From Saccharospirillum sp040881935 (GTDB lineage Bacteria > Pseudomonadota > Gammaproteobacteria > Pseudomonadales > Natronospirillaceae), in contig NZ_JBBECH010000052.1 in the NCBI RefSeq assembly GCF_040881935.1, positions 1 through 64,000 of the forward strand: a stretch of 64,000 nucleotides of DNA, read 5' to 3'. The notes beneath the pieces are model-generated. The model made no database searches. It saw only the letters and a list, made by a program, of their open reading frames with translations, and had not been told where the DNA came from. The position numbers and the translations under genes were made by a program. The stretch's first letter is position 1; each line of letters begins with the position of its first letter. This document shows, piece after piece, positions 17,483 to 25,845 of this stretch.

Positions 17483-18376
17483 ATGGCGGACAGTCTGATG
17501 GCCGTGCTCTGGTCTTTATTGTCGGCGATGATGTTTGCTGGCACCTTTATTCTGGTCAAACTGGGGCGACGCACCGTCACCACGGTCGCCACTCTGTGGA
17601 TCACACTCTCGTTCAATGTGGTTATTTTGTGGAGCTGGAGTCTGGTGGTTCAACCGGTTGAATTTTCACGCTGGTGGGACTGGCGCTATTTTGCGCTGGC
17701 GGGGTTGTTTGCTCCCTTGCTTGGCCGGTTGTTCCAGTTTATTGGGATGGCCAGGTTAGGCGCTAATATCACTACGCCCATCACCCTGACGCACCCATTG
17801 GTGACGGTGTTAATCGCGGTGCTGATTCTTAGCGAACCGGTCACGCTGACCAAGCTGGTGGGCGGTGTCCTGGTATTGGTGGGGTCTCTGGCGGTTGGCT
17901 CCCAGGGAACTTCGGCAACGGCGCTTACTTCAGTGTTGGGTGACCAGCAGCGACGCTATCTCTGGTTTCCGGTTGCCGCATCGCTGGCATACGGGATTTC
18001 GGTGGTGTTTCGCAAGGTGGGTATCGACCTCGGTACCGATGCGGTTACCGCCAGTGCGGTGACAACCTCGGCCTCCTGGGTAGTAGTGACGCTGTTTGTG
18101 ACATTGCGCTGGCAGTGGCAGCGCATTCGCTGCAGTGCGTTCGAACTGGGGTATTTGGCGGCAGCCGGTGTGTTGTCGAGTCTGGGGCCCGTGTTTTTCT
18201 ATCTGGCGTTGCAGCACGGCGAATTGATCGTCGTTGCGCCTTTAGCCGCGACGACTCCTCTGTTTGTATTGCTGGCAACCTGGGTGCTGTCTCGAGAGGG
18301 AGAGCTGTTCAGCCGGACCGTGTTAACCGGTACGCTGGTCACCGTCCTTGGCGTCAGCCTGATGACGGCATTCTGA
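17483..18376 (+). CDS. EamA/DMT-family transporter
   Basis: About 297 residues with ten predicted hydrophobic segments in two EamA repeats: the first about residues 5-140 (ending VGGVLVLVGSLAVG), the second about 155-295 (ending LVTVLGVSLMTAF). Drug/metabolite-transporter proteins export or import small metabolites across the inner membrane; the substrate is unknown. The start is uncertain: a GTG at 17471 directly follows the terminator T-run, while the ATG at 17483 is more usual; neither has a strong ribosome site. It converges on the aldolase gene. Confidence 0.8.
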   Translation: MADSLMAVLWSLLSAMMFAGTFILVKLGRRTVTTVATLWITLSFNVVILWSWSLVVQPVEFSRWWDWRYFALAGLFAPLLGRLFQFIGMARLGANITTPITLTHPLVTVLIAVLILSEPVTLTKLVGGVLVLVGSLAVGSQGTSATALTSVLGDQQRRYLWFPVAASLAYGISVVFRKVGIDLGTDAVTASAVTTSASWVVVTLFVTLRWQWQRIRCSAFELGYLAAAGVLSSLGPVFFYLALQHGELIVVAPLAATTPLFVLLATWVLSREGELFSRTVLTGTLVTVLGVSLMTAF

Positions 18377-18401
18377 TATCAACGTTAAGTCTTGCAACGG
18401 G

Positions 18402-18429
18402 TCAGCACTTCCCTGGCGGCCAGTGCTGA
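18402..18429. terminator. inverted repeat between convergent operons
   Basis: TCAGCACT (18402-18409) and AGTGCTGA (18422-18429) form a perfect 8-bp stem in the gap between the EamA and aldolase genes. There is no clear T-run, so a terminator role is only likely from its position. Confidence 0.4.
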
Positions 18430-18454
18430 GTTTGAATCGCGTCGAGTTTACCCG

Positions 18455-19204
18455 TTACAGTCCGCTGTCCAGCCATTGCTGTTGGGCATGGCGGGCACGC
18501 ATCCGCCATAACTGCCAGGGCCGTTCCACCTGGCCTTCAATGGTTTTCTGCGTGGTTTCCATTTCCCCTTCGCTGAGAAATTCGATCGGGCCGAGGCGGC
18601 TTGCTTCCGCCTGAAGCCGGGCATTCACTTCCACATAAATGGCGCGGTACACAGCTTGTTTCAGTGTGGGAGCGACCACGGTTGAACCATGCCCACGCAT
18701 CAGCACGACGGTGTTGTTGGCCAGTGTTGAAGACAGAGCCGCACCGAGTTTGGGGTTGGTGATCAGCAAATCGGTGGCATCGCCGGCGACATCGCGAATT
18801 TCAAAGATGGGCGCTTCGCGTCCGATGAAACCACTCATGTGACATAAAGGGCGCAGCGGGTTGGACTTTACCGCGCTGAAGGGCACGACAGAGGGCGAAT
18901 GACTGTGTACAACGGCCATAATATCCGGCCGGGCGCGGAATATTTCTCCGTGAATATAGCGCTCCAGATAGACTTTCCGGGTATCGCCATCGACGACTTC
19001 ACCGTCCAGATCAAATTCAATGATGTCTTCGCGCTTAACCAGTCCGGGGGCCATGTTGCGAGCGAGAAAATAGTGATCTGGTTTATCCGGGTGGCGCACA
19101 CTGACGTGACCGAAGGCGTCGACGACACCCTCGTTGAACAGGATCAGGTTGGCATCAACCAAATCATCGAGCAGTTGCAGCACAGACGCTGAGTGGTGTT
19201 TCAT
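18455..19204 (-). CDS. class II aldolase/adducin-family protein
   Basis: 249 residues. Zinc-site histidines are visible in AVVHSHSPSVV (about 96-106) and LMRGHGSTVV (about 170-179), as in fuculose-phosphate-aldolase-type enzymes. Last gene of the reductase-dehydrogenase-MarR operon. Some phthalate 3,4-dioxygenase pathways use a class II aldolase-fold 3,4-dihydroxyphthalate decarboxylase (PhtC), so a second decarboxylase is plausible; a true aldolase acting on another substrate is equally possible. The gene starts 133 bp after the MarR stop. Confidence 0.8.
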   Translation of the reverse strand: MKHHSASVLQLLDDLVDANLILFNEGVVDAFGHVSVRHPDKPDHYFLARNMAPGLVKREDIIEFDLDGEVVDGDTRKVYLERYIHGEIFRARPDIMAVVHSHSPSVVPFSAVKSNPLRPLCHMSGFIGREAPIFEIRDVAGDATDLLITNPKLGAALSSTLANNTVVLMRGHGSTVVAPTLKQAVYRAIYVEVNARLQAEASRLGPIEFLSEGEMETTQKTIEGQVERPWQLWRMRARHAQQQWLDSGL

Positions 19205-19337
19205 TGTTGTTGGCCTCGTGGCTGTGGGCGTCCGGAGTCTATTTGGGAAATGCCCGCAAGGCTCGAAACGCTGGGGTTAAGGTTCAGTTGATCGGCCCGG
19301 TTGTGGGCGATCGGTTAAACGGGTGTGGCACCACGGC

Positions 19338-19850
19338 TTAGTCATTGCTGTCGATCTTACTTTCGGCCGCATTATCAATGGCAAGATTGTCGATCATCGC
19401 CAGCAACGTATTGCGCGTGGTGGTGCGATCCTCCTCGGACACACCGGCCAGAGCGACCCGGTTGACGTCTTCGGCCAATGGCGTCAAAACATCTTTGAGA
19501 GCCCGGCCCTTGTCGGTCAGAAAAATATGCAGTTTGCGCCGGTTGCCGTTGAGATGACGTCGTTCAATTAACTGTTTGGCTTCCATCGCTTTCAAGGCGG
19601 TGAACGTGGTCGGCTCCATAACACCGGCCTCTTCGCTGAGTTCACGCTGAGTGAGACCTTCGGTCACCCATAGAATTCGCAAAAATGACCAGTGTCCGAA
19701 GCTCACATCATGGTCTGCCAGGCGGCCCTGAAGGCTTTTGGCCAACAAACGGCTGGCGTCGCGCACCATATGCGCCATGCGGTCATTGGGCACATCGCGA
19801 TGCCAGTGTTGCAATACGCTCTGGGTTTCCCGGTTATTGTTTGGTGCCAT
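19338..19850 (-). CDS. MarR-family regulator of the phthalate cluster
   Basis: 170 residues. HTH about 45-110 (FGHWSFLRILWVTEGLTQRE, TFTALKAMEAKQLIERRHLN) with the wing NGNRRKLHIFLTDKGRAL. The ATG at 19850 has AAGGAAG six bases upstream and places the gene 22 bp after the dehydrogenase stop; a longer frame from 19892 would overlap that gene. It sits inside the catabolic operon, which suggests autoregulation. The near-palindromes at 11805 and 22062, one before each operon, are the likely binding sites; this is inference. Confidence 0.87.
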   Translation of the reverse strand: MAPNNNRETQSVLQHWHRDVPNDRMAHMVRDASRLLAKSLQGRLADHDVSFGHWSFLRILWVTEGLTQRELSEEAGVMEPTTFTALKAMEAKQLIERRHLNGNRRKLHIFLTDKGRALKDVLTPLAEDVNRVALAGVSEEDRTTTRNTLLAMIDNLAIDNAAESKIDSND

Positions 19851-19872
19851 CTCGTACTTCCTTATCGGTGAG

Positions 19873-21075
19873 TTATCCCTTCTGCGGCGCAACGGGACAC
19901 TGATGTTTCAGGTCGACCGCCTGTCCGGTTCGCGCTGACTCCAGCAGGGCGAAACAGACCTCCATGGTGGCCAGTCCCCAGGCTCCCGAATGAATCGGTG
20001 CCTGGTCGTGACGCACAGCGGCCACCCATTCATCGAGCACTTCGCGCCTCGGAATATCGGGTTCAGTTAAGGGTAAAGTACGGTGCGAGGTGTGACCATA
20101 AACTTCAATGCCTTTCGGGCCGGGTTTAAGGTCGGCCGCATCACAGCAAGCCAGAACAAAGCCAAAATGATTGTGGCCTATGCCCTGCAGAGAGGTGTCA
20201 GCCAGGCCCAGTGTGGTGCCATAGGCGCGTTGATTTTTAAGTGCCGCTTCGGCTTCCGGTGATTCAATGTCCGCCAGCGCCTTGCGGGCTTTGCCATAAT
20301 CTCCGGCCGAACGGTGCTGGCCCAGCTCGCCGCGCCAGTCCAGCAGGGCATCGCTGTCGTAGTGGGCATAGCCACTGTAGGTCAGGGAGGCAAAAGCACC
20401 ATTGGCGAAAGTCAGCAGAGCGCTGTAGGCGCCTTCGGTGGGCCGTTGCGGGTCCCATTGTCCGGTTTGTGCCATCACCCGGGTGACCTCGCCGCCACCG
20501 AGCAGGCGCACAATGTCGACCTGATGCGCCGCCTGGCTGTAGACGACACCCCCGCCCTGGGCAGTGTCGAGCTCTTCAGGACGACGCGGGCGATACAGAA
20601 AATCGGTGAAGTTCATCGCCTGGATCATGCGCACAGCCCCGACTTCGCCAGAGCGAATCAGCTCTGCGGTGCGCAGATAGGGTGTATCGAAGCTGTGGCT
20701 GTGCCCGACCAGCAACCATCGCCCGGCGGCTTGCATGGCGTCGATCATCGCCTGGCAGTCAGCCAGTGACAATGCCATCGGCTTTTCCACCAGAACATGC
20801 TTGCCCCAGCGTGCGGCGCATTCCACCTGTTCCCGGTGCAGGGCATGAGGCGAGGCGATATAAACGGCTTCTACGTCCGGGGCTTGGCACATGGCTTCAA
20901 AGGAGGTGTAAGTCTGGCCCTGAAAATCGGCCTCAAACCGGGCCCGGGCATCGTCTCTGGGGTCGGTCGCGGCGACCAGGCGGATGTTCGGGTGAGCGGC
21001 CAGGGTTGGCAGTAGCAACATAAAGCCTCGGCCGAGACCCGCAATGCCAACGCGCAGGGGGGCGACGGCACTCAT
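19873..21075 (-). CDS. pht4: phthalate 4,5-cis-dihydrodiol dehydrogenase (Gfo/Idh/MocA family)
   Basis: 400 residues. Rossmann NAD-binding start RVGIAGLGRGFMLLLPTLA, the EKP motif in HVLVEKPMALSLADCQAMID near residue 97, and a GGGVVYSQAAHQVDIVRLLG segment near 175 with the catalytic-region histidine. Pht4, the phthalate cis-dihydrodiol dehydrogenase, belongs to this family, and the oxygenase, reductase and decarboxylase nearby support that role: NAD-dependent rearomatisation to 4,5-dihydroxyphthalate. Its start overlaps the reductase stop by four bases. Confidence 0.85.
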   Translation of the reverse strand: MSAVAPLRVGIAGLGRGFMLLLPTLAAHPNIRLVAATDPRDDARARFEADFQGQTYTSFEAMCQAPDVEAVYIASPHALHREQVECAARWGKHVLVEKPMALSLADCQAMIDAMQAAGRWLLVGHSHSFDTPYLRTAELIRSGEVGAVRMIQAMNFTDFLYRPRRPEELDTAQGGGVVYSQAAHQVDIVRLLGGGEVTRVMAQTGQWDPQRPTEGAYSALLTFANGAFASLTYSGYAHYDSDALLDWRGELGQHRSAGDYGKARKALADIESPEAEAALKNQRAYGTTLGLADTSLQGIGHNHFGFVLACCDAADLKPGPKGIEVYGHTSHRTLPLTEPDIPRREVLDEWVAAVRHDQAPIHSGAWGLATMEVCFALLESARTGQAVDLKHQCPVAPQKG

Positions 21076-22040
21076 TCAGGCAGTCCGATGACCAGACGCG
21101 GACTGCTGGCCCGGGAGACGCAGGGCATGATGTAGCGTTCCTGTTCCTGTTCGCTCAACACCAGGTCACGGTGATCGCCTTCGCCGTCCAGCAGGTCACA
21201 ACGGCAGGTGCCGCAAGTGCCGCTTTCGCAGGAAGAAGGTACCTCGACGCCGTGGTCGGCCAGTGCTTCAAGCAAGGTTTGGTCGGTGCCGACGGTGATG
21301 ACGTCTTCCTGCCCCTGAATCTGCACCTCGAACGGTTGATCATCGGGCTGGTGAGCGGCGTCGCTGGCGCCAAAGTCTTCAAAGTGCACACTGCTGGGCG
21401 ACCAGTGCCCGGACATGTCGCGGACCTCTTCCATCAGAGCGCGGGGGCCACAACAGTACAGATAGGCTCCCTTGGGCTGCTCCAGGACGGGCCACAGGTC
21501 ATAACGATTGTCGGCATCACCCTCGCTGTGGTGAATGATGACTTTGCCACGAAATTCGGGGCCACTGAGCGCTTCCAGAAACGCCGTTTGCCCGGCGTGA
21601 CGACTCAGGTAATAGAGCTTCCAGGGTTTGGTGCTGGTTTGTATCAGGGTCTGAATCATTGAATACAGAGGGGTAATGCCGATGCCACCGGCGATGAATA
21701 CATAGCGGCTGGGGTTGCCGGTGAGCGGAAAGTCGTTGATCGGGGCGGAGATCATAAAATGGTCTCCGATCTGGCTGTCATCGATCAGGCTGCGCGAGCC
21801 GCCTTTGCCCTCGGCTTCATATTTGACCACGATGACATAACGGTCGGTTGTGTCGGGCCCCTGGCACAGGGAATATTGCCGTTCCTCGCCACTGGGCACC
21901 TGAATCCGGATGTGAGCACCCGCTTCGGCCTCAGGCAGCTCGGCGTCATTCTGGGCGGTAAACTCAAACTGAACAATGCCGTCGGCCATGGGCGTCTTGG
22001 CTGACAGGGTAACCGCTAGGTCGAGGGGCAGATGGGCCAT
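21072..22040 (-). CDS. pht2: phthalate dioxygenase reductase (FMN, NAD, plant-type 2Fe-2S)
   Basis: 322-residue PDR-type reductase with the order FMN-NAD-[2Fe-2S]. FMN domain with RQYSLCQG (about 57-64) and GGSRSLIDD; NAD domain with FIAGGIGITPLYSMIQ near 110; C-terminal ferredoxin with CESGTCGTCRCDLLDG and a fourth Cys in MPCVSRASSP. It passes electrons from NADH to the Rieske oxygenase at 11886. A TTG at 22049 is in frame, but the ATG at 22040 lies nine bases after GGAGG and is preferred. First gene of the minus-strand operon. Confidence 0.9.
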   Translation of the reverse strand: MAHLPLDLAVTLSAKTPMADGIVQFEFTAQNDAELPEAEAGAHIRIQVPSGEERQYSLCQGPDTTDRYVIVVKYEAEGKGGSRSLIDDSQIGDHFMISAPINDFPLTGNPSRYVFIAGGIGITPLYSMIQTLIQTSTKPWKLYYLSRHAGQTAFLEALSGPEFRGKVIIHHSEGDADNRYDLWPVLEQPKGAYLYCCGPRALMEEVRDMSGHWSPSSVHFEDFGASDAAHQPDDQPFEVQIQGQEDVITVGTDQTLLEALADHGVEVPSSCESGTCGTCRCDLLDGEGDHRDLVLSEQEQERYIMPCVSRASSPRLVIGLPE

Positions 22041-22061
22041 GGGGTGCAACCTCCAAATAAA

Positions 22062-22075
22062 CTTATATATCTAAG
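22062..22075. promoter_or_regulatory. operator candidate (site 2) for the phthalate MarR
   Basis: CTTATATATCTAAG; its reverse complement CTTAGATATATAAG shares the core TTAGATATNTAA with the palindrome at 11805-11818. It lies 22 bp upstream of the reductase start, a position suited to repression. Confidence 0.6.
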
Positions 22076-22388
22076 ATTATTGGCAGTGTTACCAAAATAA
22101 GAGATCATTGCAAGCCCGAATCCGCAGCGATGATCTGTTTCAGGTGTCGGCCGTGGTATGTCATTCCGTCTGGTTCTGCCACAAGGCGCACTTCGCAGCG
22201 CAATGGCGGTAGTCCTTGTCAACCTCATTTCTATGGGAACGTTAACCAAAGACGTAACCGCGATCGACTTGTCGATACGACTGGCGGTGGTGCATGAGAG
22301 TTGAGTGAATGGTTAAGTGTCTGTCAAACTGGCTACAAGCGTTTAAAAAAATAATTGTTTCATTGTTTAAGGCAAAGGTGGCCTGTTC

Positions 22389-23735
22389 ATGTCTGTATTT
22401 CCATTTACTGACCTTTCCAACCTGGAACATCAGGACGCGCTGCCCGAGGCCTGCGATACGCTGATTATTGGAGGTGGTATCGCCGGAGTGATGAGCGCCT
22501 ATTTTCTGGCGAAGCAGGGCCAGCACGTCGTGCTGTGCGAGAAAGGGCGCATTGCCGGTGAACAATCCTCCCGCAACTGGGGCTGGATCCGCCAGCAGGG
22601 TCGCCACCCGGCCGAACTGCCGATCATGGCGGAAGCCAACCGGCTGTGGCACCAACTGGCAGACGAAGTCGGAGAAGATATTGGCTTCAAAACCACCGGT
22701 ATTCTGTACATGGCCTCCGATCAGGCTGAGCTTGAAACCTATGAGCGGTGGCTGCCTTTTGCCAGGCAGGCCGGGGTGGATAGCCGGGTGCTCAGCGCGC
22801 ACAAGCTGGCCGAACATCTGCCCGGTGCCCGTGCCAGCTGGTTGGGCGGCTTATACACGCCCAGCGATGCCCGGGCCGAACCCTGGCTGGCAGTGCCCGC
22901 TCTGGCTCGGCTGGCAAAACGCGCAGGGGCATTATTGCGCGAACACTGTGCGGTGCGCGCTCTGGATATGTCTGGTGGCAAGGTAGCCGGAGTATGGACC
23001 GAGTTGGGCCGGGTTCGCTGCAATCAGGTCGTCTTGGCGGGCGGAGCCTGGTCGTCACTGTTTGCACGGTCTCAGGGGGTGGTGTTGCCGCAATTGAGCG
23101 TGCTGGCATCGGCCATGGCGACGAACCCGATGCCTGCCGGTTTCCCCGGAGGTGCGGCGGATCCCTCGCTAGCGTTCAGACCGCGAGCGGATGGCGGCTA
23201 CACGATCGCACACGGCTTCTCTCACGACTTTTACCTGGGGCCGGACGCCTTCCGGCATTTTGCAGCCTTCAGGGAGCAGGTGAAGTCGGGCCTGAAAACC
23301 ACCCGGTTACGCCTGGCCGCGCCCAGCGGGTTTCCCGATGCCTGGCGCACCCCACGCCGCTGGCCCGCCGATGAACAAACGCCTTTTGAGCGCATAAGAG
23401 TACTGAACCCTCAGCCCAACATGGCTACCCTGAATGCAGCTCTGGATCGTTTTGCAGAAGTCTGGCCACAACTGGGCCGACCCACCATCCGCCAGGCCTG
23501 GGCCGGCATGATTGACACACTGCCCGATGAAATTCCGGTGATTGACCGGGTATCTGATCTACCGGGGCTGATCATCGCTACCGGTCTCAGCGGTCATGGT
23601 TTTGGCATCGGCCCGGCCATTGGCCGTGTGGTGGCGGATTTGGTGATGGAGCGAGCTATTGGCCACGATTTAACGCCGTTTTCATTTGAGCGGTTTAAGC
23701 GAGGGCAGGTGTTGAAGCCGGGGCTGGCGTTTTAG
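22389..23735 (+). CDS. FAD-dependent oxidoreductase (DAO / amine oxidase type)
   Basis: 448 residues. N-terminal dinucleotide-binding site DTLIIGGGIAGVMSAYFLAK at about 26-45, a GEQSSRNWGWIRQQGR segment near 58-73 typical of sarcosine-oxidase/glutamylputrescine-oxidase-like proteins, and a C-terminal FAD motif near IIATGLSGHGFGIGPAIGRV. It probably oxidises an amino acid or N-substituted amine. AAGGTGG precedes the start. It is divergent from the phthalate reductase operon with a 348-bp gap, so no link to phthalate is implied. Substrate not determinable. Confidence 0.8.
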   Translation: MSVFPFTDLSNLEHQDALPEACDTLIIGGGIAGVMSAYFLAKQGQHVVLCEKGRIAGEQSSRNWGWIRQQGRHPAELPIMAEANRLWHQLADEVGEDIGFKTTGILYMASDQAELETYERWLPFARQAGVDSRVLSAHKLAEHLPGARASWLGGLYTPSDARAEPWLAVPALARLAKRAGALLREHCAVRALDMSGGKVAGVWTELGRVRCNQVVLAGGAWSSLFARSQGVVLPQLSVLASAMATNPMPAGFPGGAADPSLAFRPRADGGYTIAHGFSHDFYLGPDAFRHFAAFREQVKSGLKTTRLRLAAPSGFPDAWRTPRRWPADEQTPFERIRVLNPQPNMATLNAALDRFAEVWPQLGRPTIRQAWAGMIDTLPDEIPVIDRVSDLPGLIIATGLSGHGFGIGPAIGRVVADLVMERAIGHDLTPFSFERFKRGQVLKPGLAF

Positions 23736-23783
23736 CGGCGAACGAACAAGAAAGGGTTGAAGCAGTATTGTTCGGCACTTAAC

Positions 23784-23820
23784 GACAAGCTTGCTCTGCA
23801 TTTATCAGAGCAAGCTTGTC
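23784..23820. terminator. bidirectional stem-loop between convergent genes
   Basis: Perfect 15-bp stem, GACAAGCTTGCTCTG (23784-23798) with its complement at 23806-23820, loop CATTTAT. It lies between the oxidase gene and the PRPP-synthetase-like gene. A TTTTTT run occurs 14 bp later on the + strand, so termination may be partly position-based. Confidence 0.65.
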
Positions 23821-23839
23821 TATGCTGGTGCGTTGTTTT

Positions 23840-25063
23840 TTATGAATGTGATCGCTGGTGTAAGTCTTTTAATTCATCACTGTACCAGATCTTACGTTTG
23901 AAGCGCGGGTTCTTTGAAGACATGTCGATTTTGTAGGGATTTACTTCATCTGTTTGCGGAAATCCGAGCAAGGAGCACAGTTCCTGCGCCAGCCATTTTT
24001 CAATTTTTAGCACCACCAGTTTCTTGCGTAACCGGCCCTGTTCATCGCGGTTCAAAATGGTGGGCAGGGTGTTCAATGTCAGAATCTCATCGATGGCCGG
24101 GTGGGCCATACGCTCACGCCCTTCGTCACTGGCGTAAAAATGGGTGACGGCGAATACCAGTCGTTTCGGATTGATCTGTTTCAGGAACTGGCAGGACTTA
24201 ACCACCGTGGAGCCGGTGCGTACCATGTCATCGAACAGGATCACGCTGGCATCTTCCAGGCCATCAAAAGTATGTTCGCTTTCCTTGTGCAAGGTTATTT
24301 CAACTTTGCGTTCGTTGGTGCGTTCTTTATCGAGCATGATGAACTTGGCTTTGCTCAGCCCCAGCGTATCGAACATTTGTTTTACGAAATCACGCGCGCC
24401 CTTGTCCGGTGCGCACAACACCAGGCCTTCACCGTTGTCGCCATAATTCAGGATGTCGGAATTCAATAAATAGTGCGCGTAGATTTCATAGGGAATCAGG
24501 TTGTGAAAATCGCCTTCGAACACGCTGGAGAAAATTTTCTGAACTGAACTGGAATGGTTGTGTACGGTGAGAACTGAATCGACCCCCGAGAGTTTTAACA
24601 GTTGGGCGTAAAGTTTGGCGGTAAAGGGCTGACCGTCGAATTTTTTAATGTCTTTAACGTCGCGTTCGAAATGGGTTTCACCCAAGTCTTTTCGTGGGCC
24701 TCTGTCTTGTGCGCTGTAAAACAAATCTGGTTCGACCAATACCACTTTTTTGGCGCCGTTTTCTTTAGCGGCCCGGGCGATGATCAAATTAGCCATGGCC
24801 AGTTCCTGGCGGCTCTTCAGGTGACTGCTGGTGCTGACGATGACCACAATCTTGCCATCCAGGGTATGACCGATGTTGTCCATATCGTGTTCATCGGAAA
24901 TAAACCGGGGGCAGAATTCGGAGTTCATAAACTGTTTCATGCTGATTTTGTCAGCGATGTCTTCCAGTTGTCCGACGGCGTAGGCAATGTCGATGGCGAA
25001 GGGGTTATCGGCGACGTTGCTGACAACAACGACATTTCTTGACTGTTCAGTCGAAAAAGTCAT
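23840..25063 (-). CDS. ribose-phosphate pyrophosphokinase-like protein, long form
   Basis: 407 residues, about 90 longer than housekeeping PRPP synthetase (about 315). The PRPP-binding loop is SVILFDDMVRTGSTVVKS near residue 275, where the usual sequence is DDMIDTGGT, so one conserved Asp is replaced by Arg. There is an N-terminal VVVVSNVADNPFAIDIAYAV segment instead of the usual start, and a lysine/arginine-rich tail after about residue 350. The two-domain phosphoribosyltransferase fold appears intact. It may make PRPP from ribose phosphates or act in nucleoside salvage; it is unlikely to be the cell's only Prs. No operon partner is adjacent. Confidence 0.72.
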   Translation of the reverse strand: MTFSTEQSRNVVVVSNVADNPFAIDIAYAVGQLEDIADKISMKQFMNSEFCPRFISDEHDMDNIGHTLDGKIVVIVSTSSHLKSRQELAMANLIIARAAKENGAKKVVLVEPDLFYSAQDRGPRKDLGETHFERDVKDIKKFDGQPFTAKLYAQLLKLSGVDSVLTVHNHSSSVQKIFSSVFEGDFHNLIPYEIYAHYLLNSDILNYGDNGEGLVLCAPDKGARDFVKQMFDTLGLSKAKFIMLDKERTNERKVEITLHKESEHTFDGLEDASVILFDDMVRTGSTVVKSCQFLKQINPKRLVFAVTHFYASDEGRERMAHPAIDEILTLNTLPTILNRDEQGRLRKKLVVLKIEKWLAQELCSLLGFPQTDEVNPYKIDMSSKNPRFKRKIWYSDELKDLHQRSHS

Positions 25064-25156
25064 GACGAGTCCTGTTTTTTAGGCGGCTGGGCAGAGGGCC
25101 GCCAGTTTAATATGGGAGGCAGGATTTCGATAGGGGCAATACAGGATTGGTAGGTA

Positions 25157-25801
25157 TCAAACGGCGTCCGGTTGCTGAGCCGGCGCCGCATTTTTAAATT
25201 CTGGCAGGTTTCTGCAGTGGGTGGCAATGCGCACCAGGGTGGGGTAGGGGGTTACGTCGCATTTGAACCGTTCCGCGTTGAACATTTGCGGTACCAGGAA
25301 CACATCAGCCAGGGTGGGTGTGTCGCCATGGCTGAAGCTGCCGGTTTCCGGTTCGTGGGCCAGGCGCGCTTCCAGGGCGGTAAAGCCTTTTGCGACCCAA
25401 TGCTGGTACCAGGCGAGTTTGGTGGCTTCATCGACCCCAAGTTCATTGGTCAGGTATGCCAGTACCGACAGGTTGTTCAGCGGGTGCATTTCACAGGCGA
25501 CCAGCATCGCCAATGAACGAACCCGGGCGCGGGCTTCCAGGCTTTCCGGCATTAGGGGCGGTTCCGGGTAGCGCTCCTCCAGGTATTCGCAGATCGCCAT
25601 CGATTGGGACAGTGCGTTTCCGCTGTCGGTTTCCAGTACCGGCACCAAACCTTGGGGGTTACGGCTACGATGAGCGTCGAGCCGATGTTCGCCTTTGAGC
25701 AGGTTGACTGGGATCTGATCATAATCCAACCCTTTCAGGTTCAGGGCGATGCGCACCCGGAAGGCCGCTGACGATCGAAAGTAACTGTGCAATGTGAGCA
25801 T
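25157..25801 (-). CDS. maiA: maleylacetoacetate isomerase
   Basis: 214-residue zeta-class GST-fold isomerase. Glutathione site YFRSSAAFRVRIALNLKG at residues 7-24, followed by NPQGLVPVLE. It isomerises maleylacetoacetate to fumarylacetoacetate using glutathione. It lies 44 bp downstream of fahA in the operon hmgA-fahA-maiA, so it acts in tyrosine/phenylalanine breakdown. Paralogue of the maleylpyruvate isomerase at 4191. Confidence 0.93.
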   Translation of the reverse strand: MLTLHSYFRSSAAFRVRIALNLKGLDYDQIPVNLLKGEHRLDAHRSRNPQGLVPVLETDSGNALSQSMAICEYLEERYPEPPLMPESLEARARVRSLAMLVACEMHPLNNLSVLAYLTNELGVDEATKLAWYQHWVAKGFTALEARLAHEPETGSFSHGDTPTLADVFLVPQMFNAERFKCDVTPYPTLVRIATHCRNLPEFKNAAPAQQPDAV

Positions 25802-25845
25802 GGAAAACGCCTTTTATGGTAGTCAGAGCAGTGTAGCCCATCGTT

